From assembly GCA_044432925.1 (NCBI GenBank), contig JAWXUE010000004.1, positions 1-51,614 of the forward strand: DNA of 51,614 nucleotides, read 5' to 3'. Below the pieces are notes generated by a model that saw only the letters and a program-made list of their open reading frames with translations, was not told where the DNA came from and made no database searches. The translations under genes and the position numbers were made by a program. This DNA is from JAWXUE01 sp044432925. GTDB lineage: Bacteria; Bacillota_I; Bacilli_A; Acholeplasmatales; Anaeroplasmataceae. Below are positions 39,511 to 47,163 of the stretch, in pieces; position 1 is the stretch's first letter; each line of letters begins with the position of its first letter.

Positions 39511-39703
39511 AGAACAAATATTAACAAGATTTAATAAAGCATTAAGTACAGGACAACCTTTACCACTAAAAGATTTAATTGGTATTGGTCAAGTTATTGC
39601 TAGTTTAGAACAAAACGAAGTTGCTAGAACTACTATTGAAATAACTAAAGAGGCTGTAACAAATAGACCTACTGAAATAGTAGAAGAAGAAACTACAATG
39701 TAA
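39494..39703 (+). CDS. hypothetical protein, 69 aa
   Basis: GGAGGAAAA precedes two in-frame ATGs (39494 and 39497). The protein is helical with an acidic Thr/Glu-rich end (NRPTEIVEEETTM). No family was recognised. Confidence 0.6.
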   Translation: MMEQIKEQILTRFNKALSTGQPLPLKDLIGIGQVIASLEQNEVARTTIEITKEAVTNRPTEIVEEETTM

Positions 39704-39717
39704 AGGAGGAATAAGAT

Positions 39718-40167
39718 ATGCACATTAAAAGAATGATGAATGAAATCGTTAATAAAGGGAAAGCCGAAGATATGATTTGGCTAGGAGATGTTGCATGTGA
39801 TTCTATTTATGAATTAAAACATACTAACCCTATGTGGTATCATAATATAGAAATTAAAATGCACGAGAGAGCATATGGAAGTCATTTAACTGAAGAACAA
39901 GTAAAATGTATAACTGCTTACTTTCATAACAAAGATGGATCAAGTGGAGAGCATTGGGACTATGACACAATAATGAGTGTTTACAAAACAAAATCATTAA
40001 CATGTAACTTTCCAGACTTCTATTTTATGATGAATTATGTATATATGAAACATTGCAACAAGTCATTTTCAACTGAAATATATATAGAATTGGCAAATGA
40101 CACAATGTATCATGAAAATATTTTAGATATTTATTATAGAATTGTTAAAGCAAACATAAGCAAATAG
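39718..40167 (+). CDS. conserved hypothetical protein, 149 aa
   Basis: RBS AAAGGAGGAA precedes the ATG. The protein is helical and rich in His, Tyr and Met (IKMHERAYGSHLTEEQVKCI, AYFHNKDGSSGEHWDYDTIM). This composition is typical of a conserved phage family of unknown function found near late or packaging genes. It is the last gene before a regulatory gap. Confidence 0.65.
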   Translation: MHIKRMMNEIVNKGKAEDMIWLGDVACDSIYELKHTNPMWYHNIEIKMHERAYGSHLTEEQVKCITAYFHNKDGSSGEHWDYDTIMSVYKTKSLTCNFPDFYFMMNYVYMKHCNKSFSTEIYIELANDTMYHENILDIYYRIVKANISK

Positions 40168-40197
40168 TATGTTTTTAACCTCCCAAATATGAAAATA

Positions 40198-40208
40198 TAC
40201 CTTTTTGT
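40198..40208 (+). promoter_or_regulatory. TACCTTTTTGT operator-like motif
   Basis: Exact copy of the 11-bp word found at 724-734 and 15602-15612, lying five bases upstream of the -35 of the sRNA promoter. Confidence 0.5.
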
Positions 40209-40212
40209 GTAG

Positions 40213-40241
40213 TTGTTACTACATTTAATGTATGATATAAT
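40213..40241 (+). promoter_or_regulatory. promoter of a candidate sRNA
   Basis: TTGTTA (40213-40218) and TATAAT (40236-40241) are 17 bp apart. Confidence 0.8.
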
Positions 40242-40246
40242 GTTTA

Positions 40247-40344
40247 TGCAAGTGTTATATCTTGCAACCCCTTTGTTAAATAGTTTTGCTATTTAACTCA
40301 CAATCCCATTAAACGTAACTAATTAATTTTAGTTGCGTTTTTTT
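40247..40344 (+). ncRNA. candidate 98-nt small RNA with three hairpins
   Basis: Starting six bases after TATAAT, the RNA contains TGCAAG/CTTGCA (40247-40266), a 9-bp stem GTTAAATAG/CTATTTAAC with loop TTTTG (40275-40297), and a terminator stem AACGTAACT/AGTTGCGTT (40312-40339) with a T tail. The single-stranded linker AACCCCTTTG between stems 1 and 2 is a possible antisense seed. No RBS or open frame is present. It lies directly upstream of the recombination operon. Confidence 0.7.
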
Positions 40345-40359
40345 CATATCCAAAAATAA

Positions 40360-40417
40360 ACAAAAAGATAGTAATTGTAGAATGGTTGTAGACAAGTTGT
40401 AGAATTTGTGGTACAAT
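40360..40417 (+). promoter_or_regulatory. regulated promoter of the recombination operon
   Basis: TAGACA (40389-40394) and TACAAT (40412-40417) are 17 bp apart, with TGG giving an extended -10. ACAAAAAGATA (40360-40370) and three TTGTAGA words at 40375, 40386 and 40397, exactly 11 bp apart, overlap the promoter. This looks like an operator array, possibly bound by the HTH protein encoded just downstream. Confidence 0.65.
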
Positions 40418-40423
40418 ATATTT

Positions 40424-40439
40424 AGCAATGGAGATTGCT
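40424..40439 (+). promoter_or_regulatory. leader hairpin
   Basis: AGCAAT-GGAG-ATTGCT forms a 6-bp stem directly after the transcription start and 24 bases before the ATG. No T run follows. Confidence 0.4.
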
Positions 40440-40463
40440 TAAAATGAATGAATGGAGGAAAAT

Positions 40464-40796
40464 ATGAAAAGTTTATTTAGTAAGTGGTTAATTAGATATA
40501 GAATTAATGATTTAAAATTAACCCAAGAAGAGTTGGCTCAACGTTTGGAAATCGATCATAACAGTATATCGAGATATGAGAACGGAAAGAGTACACCTAG
40601 TTTTAAAGTTTTAAGAGCATTAAGTGAAATATCGAAAATTGAAATTGTGTATTTTCATGAAATGCTAAAAAAAGAACTTCATAATTGTAAACGTTGCAGT
40701 GATGAAGTAGAAACACTATATGGTTTTTCGCTATGCAAAGATTGTTGGGAAGATAGATATGGTGAAAGTTTGAACGAATTAGAGGGGGATATTTAA
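40464..40796 (+). CDS. XRE-family regulator with C-terminal zinc ribbon, 110 aa
   Basis: Residues about 12-66 form a classic XRE HTH (LKLTQEELAQRLEIDHNSIS then RYENGKSTPSFKVLRALSEI). Residues about 75-100 carry CKRCSDEV ... LCKDCWEDRYG, a CxxC/CxxC zinc ribbon. ATG 40464 fits the GGAGG inside the alternative ATG 40452. It heads the recombination operon and probably autoregulates through the three TTGTAGA repeats upstream. Its stop overlaps the Rad50-like gene. Confidence 0.85.
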   Translation: MKSLFSKWLIRYRINDLKLTQEELAQRLEIDHNSISRYENGKSTPSFKVLRALSEISKIEIVYFHEMLKKELHNCKRCSDEVETLYGFSLCKDCWEDRYGESLNELEGDI

Positions 40797-42388
40797 TGAA
40801 GATAACTAAAATTGAAATCGAAAAATTTAGAGCATTATCAGATGTTTCTTACGATTTAAAAGATGTAAATATTTATAGTGGTATGAATGAATTAGGTAAA
40901 ACAACAATTAATAATTTTATTATGTGGTTGTTATTTGACTTATCAAACAATGATAATAACTTAAATGATAATGAAGATGTAACAAATGCTTATGTTAAAG
41001 GTAGTGTTACATTTGATAATGGTGATGTAGTAGAAAGAAATTACAAACAAGTTTGGAAAGATGTGGCTGGAGAAATGACTGCTAAACCATCTAAGAATGA
41101 ATTTTTTATTAATGGAGCAAGTTATAAAGCTAAGGAATTTAAAGTTGAGATTTTAAAAATGTTTAATTTAGAATTAACTACTAAAGTTAAAGATTTAAAC
41201 TTAGTGAAGTTATTTACTGATGTTTTATATATGGAGGAAATTACACCTATTCAATTTAGAGAGTTTTTTAGTGAGATATTAAATCTTACAAATGAAGATG
41301 ATTTAGAACTTTTAAATAGTGATAAGCAATATGCAAAACTAATTGATCCGTTACAAGAACAAAAGTTTGACATTAAGAATGTTATCAGTGTAAATACGAA
41401 CAAATTAAAAGTATTAAATGAGGGAAGTCCTAGAGATGTTAGTATAGATGTCCTTAGAACTCAAATAAGTGAGTTAAATGCTAGTTTCAATGAGAATGAG
41501 TATAATAAGGTGGTTGATAATAAAACAGCCTTAGAAAATGAATTACACGCTATTGAAGTAGAATTAGATAGACACACTGATATTGAATGTGATATTGCAA
41601 ATATTCCTAAAGTGGAAGAAAGAATTAAAAGTTTGAAATTAGATAATGTTGAATTAGAAAAGTCATTAAATAAAACTATTAACTGCCCAAATTGTAATCA
41701 CGAATTAAGAAAAGCGAATGATAGTTTAGCACTTGCTGAAATAAGTGCAAATAGTGATGAGATTAAACAAAAGGAATATAGACTAGGGCAATTATACGAA
41801 TCTTTAGAATGTAGCAAAGAGGAAACATTTATTAATTTTAATAGAGAAGAAAAAAGAGAAAGACATAAAGAAGTTGAAGTATTATTAGATGTTGCTGGAA
41901 ATGAACTATTTGAATTACAAGTAGCAAAATCTAACCATCAAAAAATTGATAATATGAAAGTTACTCTTAAAAATAAAATGTCTGAAAAAGCAAATGCCGA
42001 AATCATTATTGCTCTTGCTAAAGAATTTAGAAAAGTTAGAAATCAAAAGTTAGAAACTAAACTATCAAATATCTTTGGAAATGAAGTTTTTGTTTCATTA
42101 AGAGAGAAAAATAAGTTCGATGATGAATATAGCGACACTGGTTATGCCAAAGTCGGTAACACTGATTATAAGCGAGTTAATACTGCTACTAGATATTTAA
42201 CTGGTTTAACATTTATTGAATGCTTAAAGAGATTTTTAAACGTTGGAGATTTACCAATTTTCTTTGATAAATCAAATGACTTAGATAGTAAAAATATGAA
42301 AGCGTTATGTGATAAAACTAAATCTCAAATATTTAGTACAAGAGTTACTGATAGTGAAACTTTAACAAATGAGGGGTTTGATAGATAA
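40796..42388 (+). CDS. Rad50/SbcC/RecF-like ATPase with zinc hook, 530 aa
   Basis: The N-terminal KIEIEKFRALSDVSYDLKDV strand and Walker A GMNELGKTT (29-37) are typical of SMC/Rad50 proteins. Two coiled-coil arms flank a CPNC zinc hook (about 297-300). The C-terminal lobe has a signature-like stretch near VNTATRYLTGLTFIECLKRF and a Walker B-like LPIFFDK. At 530 aa it is much shorter than SbcC, as for phage versions. It should tether or process DNA ends with the nucleases of this operon. Confidence 0.85.
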   Translation: MKITKIEIEKFRALSDVSYDLKDVNIYSGMNELGKTTINNFIMWLLFDLSNNDNNLNDNEDVTNAYVKGSVTFDNGDVVERNYKQVWKDVAGEMTAKPSKNEFFINGASYKAKEFKVEILKMFNLELTTKVKDLNLVKLFTDVLYMEEITPIQFREFFSEILNLTNEDDLELLNSDKQYAKLIDPLQEQKFDIKNVISVNTNKLKVLNEGSPRDVSIDVLRTQISELNASFNENEYNKVVDNKTALENELHAIEVELDRHTDIECDIANIPKVEERIKSLKLDNVELEKSLNKTINCPNCNHELRKANDSLALAEISANSDEIKQKEYRLGQLYESLECSKEETFINFNREEKRERHKEVEVLLDVAGNELFELQVAKSNHQKIDNMKVTLKNKMSEKANAEIIIALAKEFRKVRNQKLETKLSNIFGNEVFVSLREKNKFDDEYSDTGYAKVGNTDYKRVNTATRYLTGLTFIECLKRFLNVGDLPIFFDKSNDLDSKNMKALCDKTKSQIFSTRVTDSETLTNEGFDR

Positions 42389-42486
42389 TGATTAGTTACG
42401 TTATTTATTCTTTCATAACTTATAAGAAAAATATGGAAGCATTGAAACAATTTGAAAAAACAATTAAGCGATTATTGGAGGAATAG
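42388..42486 (+). CDS. 32-aa helical peptide
   Basis: MISYVIYSFITYKKNMEALK and KQFEKTIKRLLEE form a short hydrophobic plus charged helix. The ATG overlaps the stop of the Rad50-like gene (TAATG), so coupling is likely. Significance is uncertain. Confidence 0.4.
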   Translation: MISYVIYSFITYKKNMEALKQFEKTIKRLLEE

Positions 42487-42529
42487 ACAATGAAATAGAA
42501 TCATTGCAAGAACTATCGGAGGAAGATGA

Positions 42530-42739
42530 ATGTATAGAATAGTAGTATTAGATGTTACAAATAATAAATTGTATCAAGATGTAGAGTTCACAAATGAGCA
42601 ATTAGCAAACGAGGAATTGAAATTAATGGAGAAAACATATCCTGGTTTAGCTAAGGCGTATCAAAAAAATATTGCTATTAATATTTATTTAGAAAATAGG
42701 TTAAATAAAAAAATTGAATATTACGAGGAGGTTAAATGA
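42530..42739 (+). CDS. hypothetical protein, 69 aa
   Basis: GGAGG precedes the ATG. The opening MYRIVVLDVTNNKLYQDVEF resembles that of the next protein (YRVVVLDEY), so the two may share a small fold. No family was recognised. Confidence 0.65.
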   Translation: MYRIVVLDVTNNKLYQDVEFTNEQLANEELKLMEKTYPGLAKAYQKNIAINIYLENRLNKKIEYYEEVK

Positions 42740-42740
42740 T

Positions 42741-43028
42741 ATGAAGATAGTAGAAAATTATAGAGTTGTAGTTTTAGATGAGTACAATTATACTTGGGAA
42801 AGACATAGGGAAGTTGTTTGCAATGCAACTAAAGATTCCCCAAAGAGAATTGAAACTAAATGGGTGCAAGATGGTGGATACTATCGAACTCTTACTGGAG
42901 TATTAAAAGCAGTGAAAGAGGCAGTTACAAGAGAAGAAATTAATAACAACGTGGATCACATAGACAAAGTGATAGATTCACTACAAGGTTTAGAAATAAA
43001 ATTAGAAATTATAACTAAGGGAGAATAA
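42741..43028 (+). CDS. hypothetical protein, 95 aa
   Basis: ATG 42741 follows GAGGAGG. The N-terminus ENYRVVVLDEYNYTWERHRE is beta-rich and the C-terminal half is helical (YYRTLTGVLKAVKEAVTREE). Similar short proteins are common next to phage recombination genes. Function is unknown. Confidence 0.65.
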   Translation: MKIVENYRVVVLDEYNYTWERHREVVCNATKDSPKRIETKWVQDGGYYRTLTGVLKAVKEAVTREEINNNVDHIDKVIDSLQGLEIKLEIITKGE

Positions 43029-43030
43029 TT

Positions 43031-43216
43031 ATGAAAAAACAATTAAGTAATAAAAAAATCAGTATCATTACAAATGAAGATTATTTAAAGAAACAAATTA
43101 AAGTGGTAGAGAATGAAATTGAAGCATTAATTAATATGCTAGAAGATAAAGAGGCACTTAAATTAGAATTACAAGAAAACTTAGAAATCGTAACTGGAGG
43201 AAATAATAATGAGTAA
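43031..43216 (+). CDS. short coiled-coil protein, 61 aa
   Basis: The sequence from about residue 15 is a continuous charged helix (YLKKQIKVVENEIEALINML). It overlaps the recT start by eight bases. It may be an accessory of the annealase, but no family was recognised. Confidence 0.6.
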   Translation: MKKQLSNKKISIITNEDYLKKQIKVVENEIEALINMLEDKEALKLELQENLEIVTGGNNNE

Positions 43217-44126
43217 TCAAGTAGTAGAAGTTAAAAAAACACAAATGCAGGTAGTACAAGATACAACAAGTAAAATGTTAGAACAAGTAAAAAACTTTGA
43301 TAAAGAATTTACAAAGAAAGATGAGACATTTGCTGTTGATACTATTGTTGCTGTTAATACTGCATTAGTAACAAAACAAATGAAATGGACTAACATTGAT
43401 GTTGTAGGGTGTGCTTTACCTATCCAAATTAAGCGTTGGGCTAAATTAGGAGTATCAATTAATGAAGATAAATTATACATTGATATTAGAGCAAATAAAA
43501 ACAAATCATTACAAGATGTATTTATCAAACCTCAATATCAAACACTAGAAAAAATTATGATTAAATTTTGTACTAAAGAAATTGTTAGATTTAAACATGA
43601 TACAATTTGCGTGGGAGATGATTTTGAAGTTGAAACTGACTTTGAAACAGGTTTAGATAAAGTTGTTAAACATACGAAAGATAAAAGTATCAATCGTGAA
43701 GATTTAAAAAATATTATTGGTGCATATAAAATTGCATATATTAAAGAAGATGGTGTATTAAATCAATATCTAGTTCAAATTGATAAATCAAGAATTGATG
43801 TAGCTTATAATGCAAGTCCAAGTAGAGAGAAAACCGTATGGAAAGCAAGCTCTACTAAAATGGTATTGAAAACTGTTACATGGGAAATGTACAACAATGC
43901 AAATATCAGAGCATATATGTTATTCCCTGAAGATTTATTAGATGATGTAAAAGTAATTGAAGAAAGCCAAGAAATGAATTGGAATAACAATGAAACAAAA
44001 CTTGATAGTGTAATTGAAGTTAAAGAAGAAGTGATTGAAGCAGTCGCTACTGAAGAAGTGCCAAACTTTGATAGCAATTTCGATAATTATATTGATGTTT
44101 CTGATAATGGGGAAGTTCAAGAATAA
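43209..44126 (+). CDS. recT: RecT-family single-strand annealing protein, 305 aa
   Basis: Typical RecT segments are present: NTALVTKQMKWTNIDVVGCA, CALPIQIKRWAKLGVSINED, IVRFKHDTICVGDDFEVETD, then EDGVLNQYLVQIDKSRIDVA and KTVWKASSTKMVLKTVTWEM. It anneals complementary single strands made by its partner exonuclease during phage recombination and repair. The C-terminal 50 residues are acidic and disordered, and may bind SSB or the exonuclease. The exonuclease and SSB lie in the same operon. Confidence 0.9.
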   Translation: MSNQVVEVKKTQMQVVQDTTSKMLEQVKNFDKEFTKKDETFAVDTIVAVNTALVTKQMKWTNIDVVGCALPIQIKRWAKLGVSINEDKLYIDIRANKNKSLQDVFIKPQYQTLEKIMIKFCTKEIVRFKHDTICVGDDFEVETDFETGLDKVVKHTKDKSINREDLKNIIGAYKIAYIKEDGVLNQYLVQIDKSRIDVAYNASPSREKTVWKASSTKMVLKTVTWEMYNNANIRAYMLFPEDLLDDVKVIEESQEMNWNNNETKLDSVIEVKEEVIEAVATEEVPNFDSNFDNYIDVSDNGEVQE

Positions 44127-44854
44127 TGTTAAGCGTTAAAGTATTAGGTAGTGGTTCAAGTGGAAACTGCTACCTAGTTTCTAACGATAGCACAAATATC
44201 TTGTTAGAGTGTGGCATTAAAAAAAAGGAATTAACATTTGGCTTAGTATCACATGGGTTAGATATTTCAAGTATTGATGGGTGCTTAATTTCTCACGAGC
44301 ATAAAGACCACTGCTTAGAAATTCAATATGTAGATGAATATACTAATATATATACTAATAATAGTGTATATAATATATATAAAGATAATACTTATAATTT
44401 ATCATTTAAACACCCCTTAAAGCCGTTCAAAATAGGAAGTGTAGCAATTATGCCTATTAATGTTGAACATGGCGAAACTGAATGTTATGGATATATTATA
44501 AGAGATAGTGAAACTTGCATATTATTTGTTACTGACTTTAAGCAATTTAGTGCTAATTTAAAACAATTCAAGTTTGATATGGTTATGATAGAAACAAATT
44601 ATGTAGAAGAAATTATTAATGCAGCTTTAGACACAGAACATGGTTATAAATATTTAAGACAAATAAACACACATTGCAGTGTAGAAAATGCAGTTATTCA
44701 TTTAAAGGCAATGGACTTATCTAATTGCAAAGAAATAATGTGTGTGCATTTAAGCAGTGATGTTGGAGATAAAAAAACAATACGAGCAATTATGGAAAGT
44801 GAATTTCCTAACATTGATATTAGCATTGCTTGTAAGAAAGGTGGGGTAGAATAA
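44126..44854 (+). CDS. metallo-beta-lactamase-fold hydrolase, 242 aa
   Basis: GSGSSGNCYLV and LISHEHKDHC (His57, His59, Asp61, His62) form the MBL metal site of the WalJ/YycJ-like subgroup. These occur in phage recombination operons and are thought to act on DNA or RNA. A later VNTHCSVENAV-like His and a CVHLS motif supply further ligands. It overlaps recT by one base. Confidence 0.88.
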   Translation: MLSVKVLGSGSSGNCYLVSNDSTNILLECGIKKKELTFGLVSHGLDISSIDGCLISHEHKDHCLEIQYVDEYTNIYTNNSVYNIYKDNTYNLSFKHPLKPFKIGSVAIMPINVEHGETECYGYIIRDSETCILFVTDFKQFSANLKQFKFDMVMIETNYVEEIINAALDTEHGYKYLRQINTHCSVENAVIHLKAMDLSNCKEIMCVHLSSDVGDKKTIRAIMESEFPNIDISIACKKGGVE

Positions 44855-45031
44855 TGTTTAATAGACACACTAAAAAGTGCAAATATTATTGCTCTTAAAC
44901 TTTCTTTACAAGAAACATTAACTAAAAATAAAATTTTGGAAAATCATTGTGCTACTAGTGGAGATAAAAGATATTATAATGGTAGGGTTGGTATTATTAG
45001 AGAGGTTATAAAGGTGTTAGAAGATGTTTAA
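44854..45031 (+). pseudogene. frameshifted small gene
   Basis: A good RBS (GGTGGGG) is eight bases before ATG 44854, but that frame stops after 14 codons. One base shift makes 58 codons open to TAA 45029-45031, reading LIDTLKSANIIALKLSLQET through GRVGIIREVIKVLEDV. Removing one T from the TTT at 44855-44857 would restore MLIDTLKS. It is either a real indel, an assembly error in a homopolymer or a shifty start. The next gene overlaps its end. Confidence 0.6.
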
Positions 45032-45218
45032 TAAAAAATATAAAAAAGAAATTTCAATGCTAGAATTATTAGTAGATGAACTTGACAAAGAAAATTTAGA
45101 ATTAAAAAATAGATTAAACGCTATTGATAAAAGAACTTTTGAAATTGTCGGAAAACTTGAAAAAGAAAATAAGCAACTAAAAAAGAAACTTGCAAATAAT
45201 TATAAGGGGAGTAAATAA
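45024..45218 (+). CDS. coiled-coil protein, 64 aa
   Basis: Almost the whole protein is a charged coiled coil (LLVDELDKENLELKNRLNAI and KLEKENKQLKKKLANN). It overlaps the frameshifted gene and the nuclease gene. It may be an accessory of the nuclease, but no family was recognised. Confidence 0.65.
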   Translation: MFNKKYKKEISMLELLVDELDKENLELKNRLNAIDKRTFEIVGKLEKENKQLKKKLANNYKGSK

Positions 45219-45982
45219 TGAAAATTGAAAACGGATATTTAGTTTTTGAAAATGAAACTATAAGTTTTAAAAAAGTTACTGGAAGTCATTTCGGCGCTTT
45301 AAATGGTTTAGATAGATTTAAGAAAAAAGGTGATGTTGCACTTCAACTTATGGGAATGATAGTTGATGAGCAACTAACTGAAGAAGTTGTAGAAGTATCA
45401 GAAGAGGATAAAAAAATGAATTATTATCTTCGTAGGGGAGATATTGCCGAGCATTTAATCATTAGCAAGTACAACAAAAAAGGTATTGAAACATTAACAT
45501 TTAAGAAAAAAGATGTTAATTATGACAACTTCCAAGATATTAAAGGATTTGGTGGTTTAACCGACATTCAATTACCTACTGAAAAAGCAGTTATAGAGTG
45601 TAAGAGTAAAGAAATGAACAAGTATGATTCAATTATTAAGTGGGGTGTTTCTACTGAAGAAATACAAGGAGAATATTATGCTCATTTATTAAATTGGGAT
45701 ACATTTATTACTGAATGGGTATTTTTCACTGAAGAACAAGCACAACAAGTGAAAGATAGAGTTAAAATAACTAGTTATAATGGAATGAAAAATCATACAA
45801 AAACTCAAAATGTAGACCATGATAAGATTAATAAAATGATGGACAATTGCAAAACTTATCTAAATACTATTTTTAAAGAGAGAAGAATTAATTTAGATCA
45901 TATAAGTAGCGATTGTTTAGCTCTACTAGGGCTTAATGAGGGAGTATCACTATTACCAGATAACGAGGACACACCATTTTAG
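45218..45982 (+). CDS. PD-(D/E)XK (YqaJ/lambda-Exo-like) exonuclease, 254 aa
   Basis: RRGDIAEHLIISKYN forms the conserved N-terminal E-containing helix. GGLTDIQLPTEKAVIECKSK gives the catalytic Asp116 and Glu127-x-Lys129. Such enzymes resect double-strand ends to make 3' single strands for the RecT partner encoded just upstream. Length fits phage exonucleases. The C-terminus ends DNEDTPF, an SSB-like acidic tail. Confidence 0.85.
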   Translation: MKIENGYLVFENETISFKKVTGSHFGALNGLDRFKKKGDVALQLMGMIVDEQLTEEVVEVSEEDKKMNYYLRRGDIAEHLIISKYNKKGIETLTFKKKDVNYDNFQDIKGFGGLTDIQLPTEKAVIECKSKEMNKYDSIIKWGVSTEEIQGEYYAHLLNWDTFITEWVFFTEEQAQQVKDRVKITSYNGMKNHTKTQNVDHDKINKMMDNCKTYLNTIFKERRINLDHISSDCLALLGLNEGVSLLPDNEDTPF

Positions 45983-45992
45983 GAGGTGGATT

Positions 45993-46301
45993 TTGGACTA
46001 CTCAAATACAAAAATAAGAGATATTTACGTTATTAATATTAATGAAGAATTTAGATTGAAATGTCAAAAGTTAAGAATCAAAAACAAAGGTAAAAAACAA
46101 ATTAGTCGGAGTCCAAAATATAATTGTAAATGTTTGTTATGTGGTAAACTATTTGTTATGGATATTGACTATATTAAAAATAAAAAACATGGTAATTGTG
46201 GTTGCAAATCATTAAAATATGATTTAATACAAAGAAAAAAAGATAGATTTCAATTAGAGGAAATAGAAAGGATGTTTAATGACAATAGTACAAGACACTA
46301 G
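45993..46301 (+). CDS. small zinc-binding protein, 102 aa
   Basis: TTG 45993 is four bases after the AGGAGGTGG site at 45981-45989; an upstream ATG lies inside the nuclease gene without an RBS. CKCLLCGKLF and CGCKSLKYD carry Cys pairs, giving a possible zinc finger. N-terminal residues DYSNTKIRDIYVININEEFR may bind DNA. It could be an HNH- or AP2-like relict, but no nuclease residues were seen. Confidence 0.6.
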   Translation: MDYSNTKIRDIYVININEEFRLKCQKLRIKNKGKKQISRSPKYNCKCLLCGKLFVMDIDYIKNKKHGNCGCKSLKYDLIQRKKDRFQLEEIERMFNDNSTRH

Positions 46302-46794
46302 AGAAAAAACTAATAAAAAAGAACATATACTTAGTTGGTTTAAATTGAAAAAGATAAATGTCGTTAGATCTAAAATGTTTGTCGGTGATTATACTTATCT
46401 ACATAATCAAACTATTTGTGTAGATTCTAAATTCTCACTTTTAGAAGTGGCTCAAAATGTTACTAAAGACCACGAAAGATTTAAAAATGAATGTATTAGA
46501 GCAAGAGATAATGGTATTCAGTTAGTAATACTTATCGAATGTGAAGAAGTAGATAAATTAGAAAACTTGCATAAATATAAAATGCCAACTTATAAATCAA
46601 CGGGATTTAAAAAAGTTAATGGTAAAAGTGTTATGACTCATTATAAAGGGCAACCGATGTCAAGAATGAATCCTGAAACATTACAAAAGGCATTAATGAC
46701 TATGCAAGATAAATACGGAATTAAAGTAATGTTCGCTAAACGATTAAAATTTGGCGAAATGATTATTAGAATATTGAATAGGGAGTTTGAATAA
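46279..46794 (+). CDS. ERCC4-type (XPF-like) nuclease, 171 aa
   Basis: The ERCC4 nuclease motifs QDTREK (5-10), VGDY (35-38) and VDSK (48-51) are in order, matching the DxRE, GD-acid and ERK-like motifs of this fold. Such phage nucleases cut branched DNA or aid strand transfer. The protein has only the nuclease domain, without helicase or HhH. It lies between exonuclease and SSB and probably resolves recombination intermediates. Confidence 0.85.
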   Translation: MTIVQDTREKTNKKEHILSWFKLKKINVVRSKMFVGDYTYLHNQTICVDSKFSLLEVAQNVTKDHERFKNECIRARDNGIQLVILIECEEVDKLENLHKYKMPTYKSTGFKKVNGKSVMTHYKGQPMSRMNPETLQKALMTMQDKYGIKVMFAKRLKFGEMIIRILNREFE

Positions 46795-46795
46795 T

Positions 46796-47113
46796 ATGCA
46801 AATTAAAAAAGGAACTAAATTAAAAGTCCATAACCCAAAAAAGGGAGAAACGTGGTGTCTATTTGGTGTTACTTTTCAAGACAAAGTTGATAACAATTAT
46901 ATAACTGTTTGTTATGGAACAATCTTTGTTAATAATTTCACTCAATGTGGTGAATTAAAACAAGGTGATTTTGTTTTCGTGGAAAAAGTTAATAGCTTCG
47001 ATGTTAAAAACTTCAATGGAAAACCACAAATAACAGTTAGTGTAGATTTACAAGTAGATAGCGATGATTATGATACTGATGTATCTACAAGTGATGGGCT
47101 ACCACCATTTTAA
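46796..47113 (+). CDS. single-strand DNA-binding-like protein, 105 aa
   Basis: Beta-strand-rich (TKLKVHNPKKGETWCLFGVT, YITVCYGTIFVNNFTQCGEL, GDFVFVEKVNSFDVKNFNGK), with an OB-fold-like layout and an acidic C-terminus ending DGLPPF. That end matches the DDxPF tail of SSB proteins. It closes the recombination operon and would protect single strands made by the exonuclease. Confidence 0.75.
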   Translation: MQIKKGTKLKVHNPKKGETWCLFGVTFQDKVDNNYITVCYGTIFVNNFTQCGELKQGDFVFVEKVNSFDVKNFNGKPQITVSVDLQVDSDDYDTDVSTSDGLPPF

Positions 47114-47125
47114 GATTTAAAATTA

Positions 47126-47150
47126 AGAGAGTTTAAATACTCTCTTTTTA
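47126..47150 (+). terminator. rho-independent terminator
   Basis: AGAGAGT and ACTCTCT form a 7-bp stem around TTAAAT, followed by TTTTTA. Confidence 0.9.
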
Positions 47151-47163
47151 TTTTGTAATCTAA

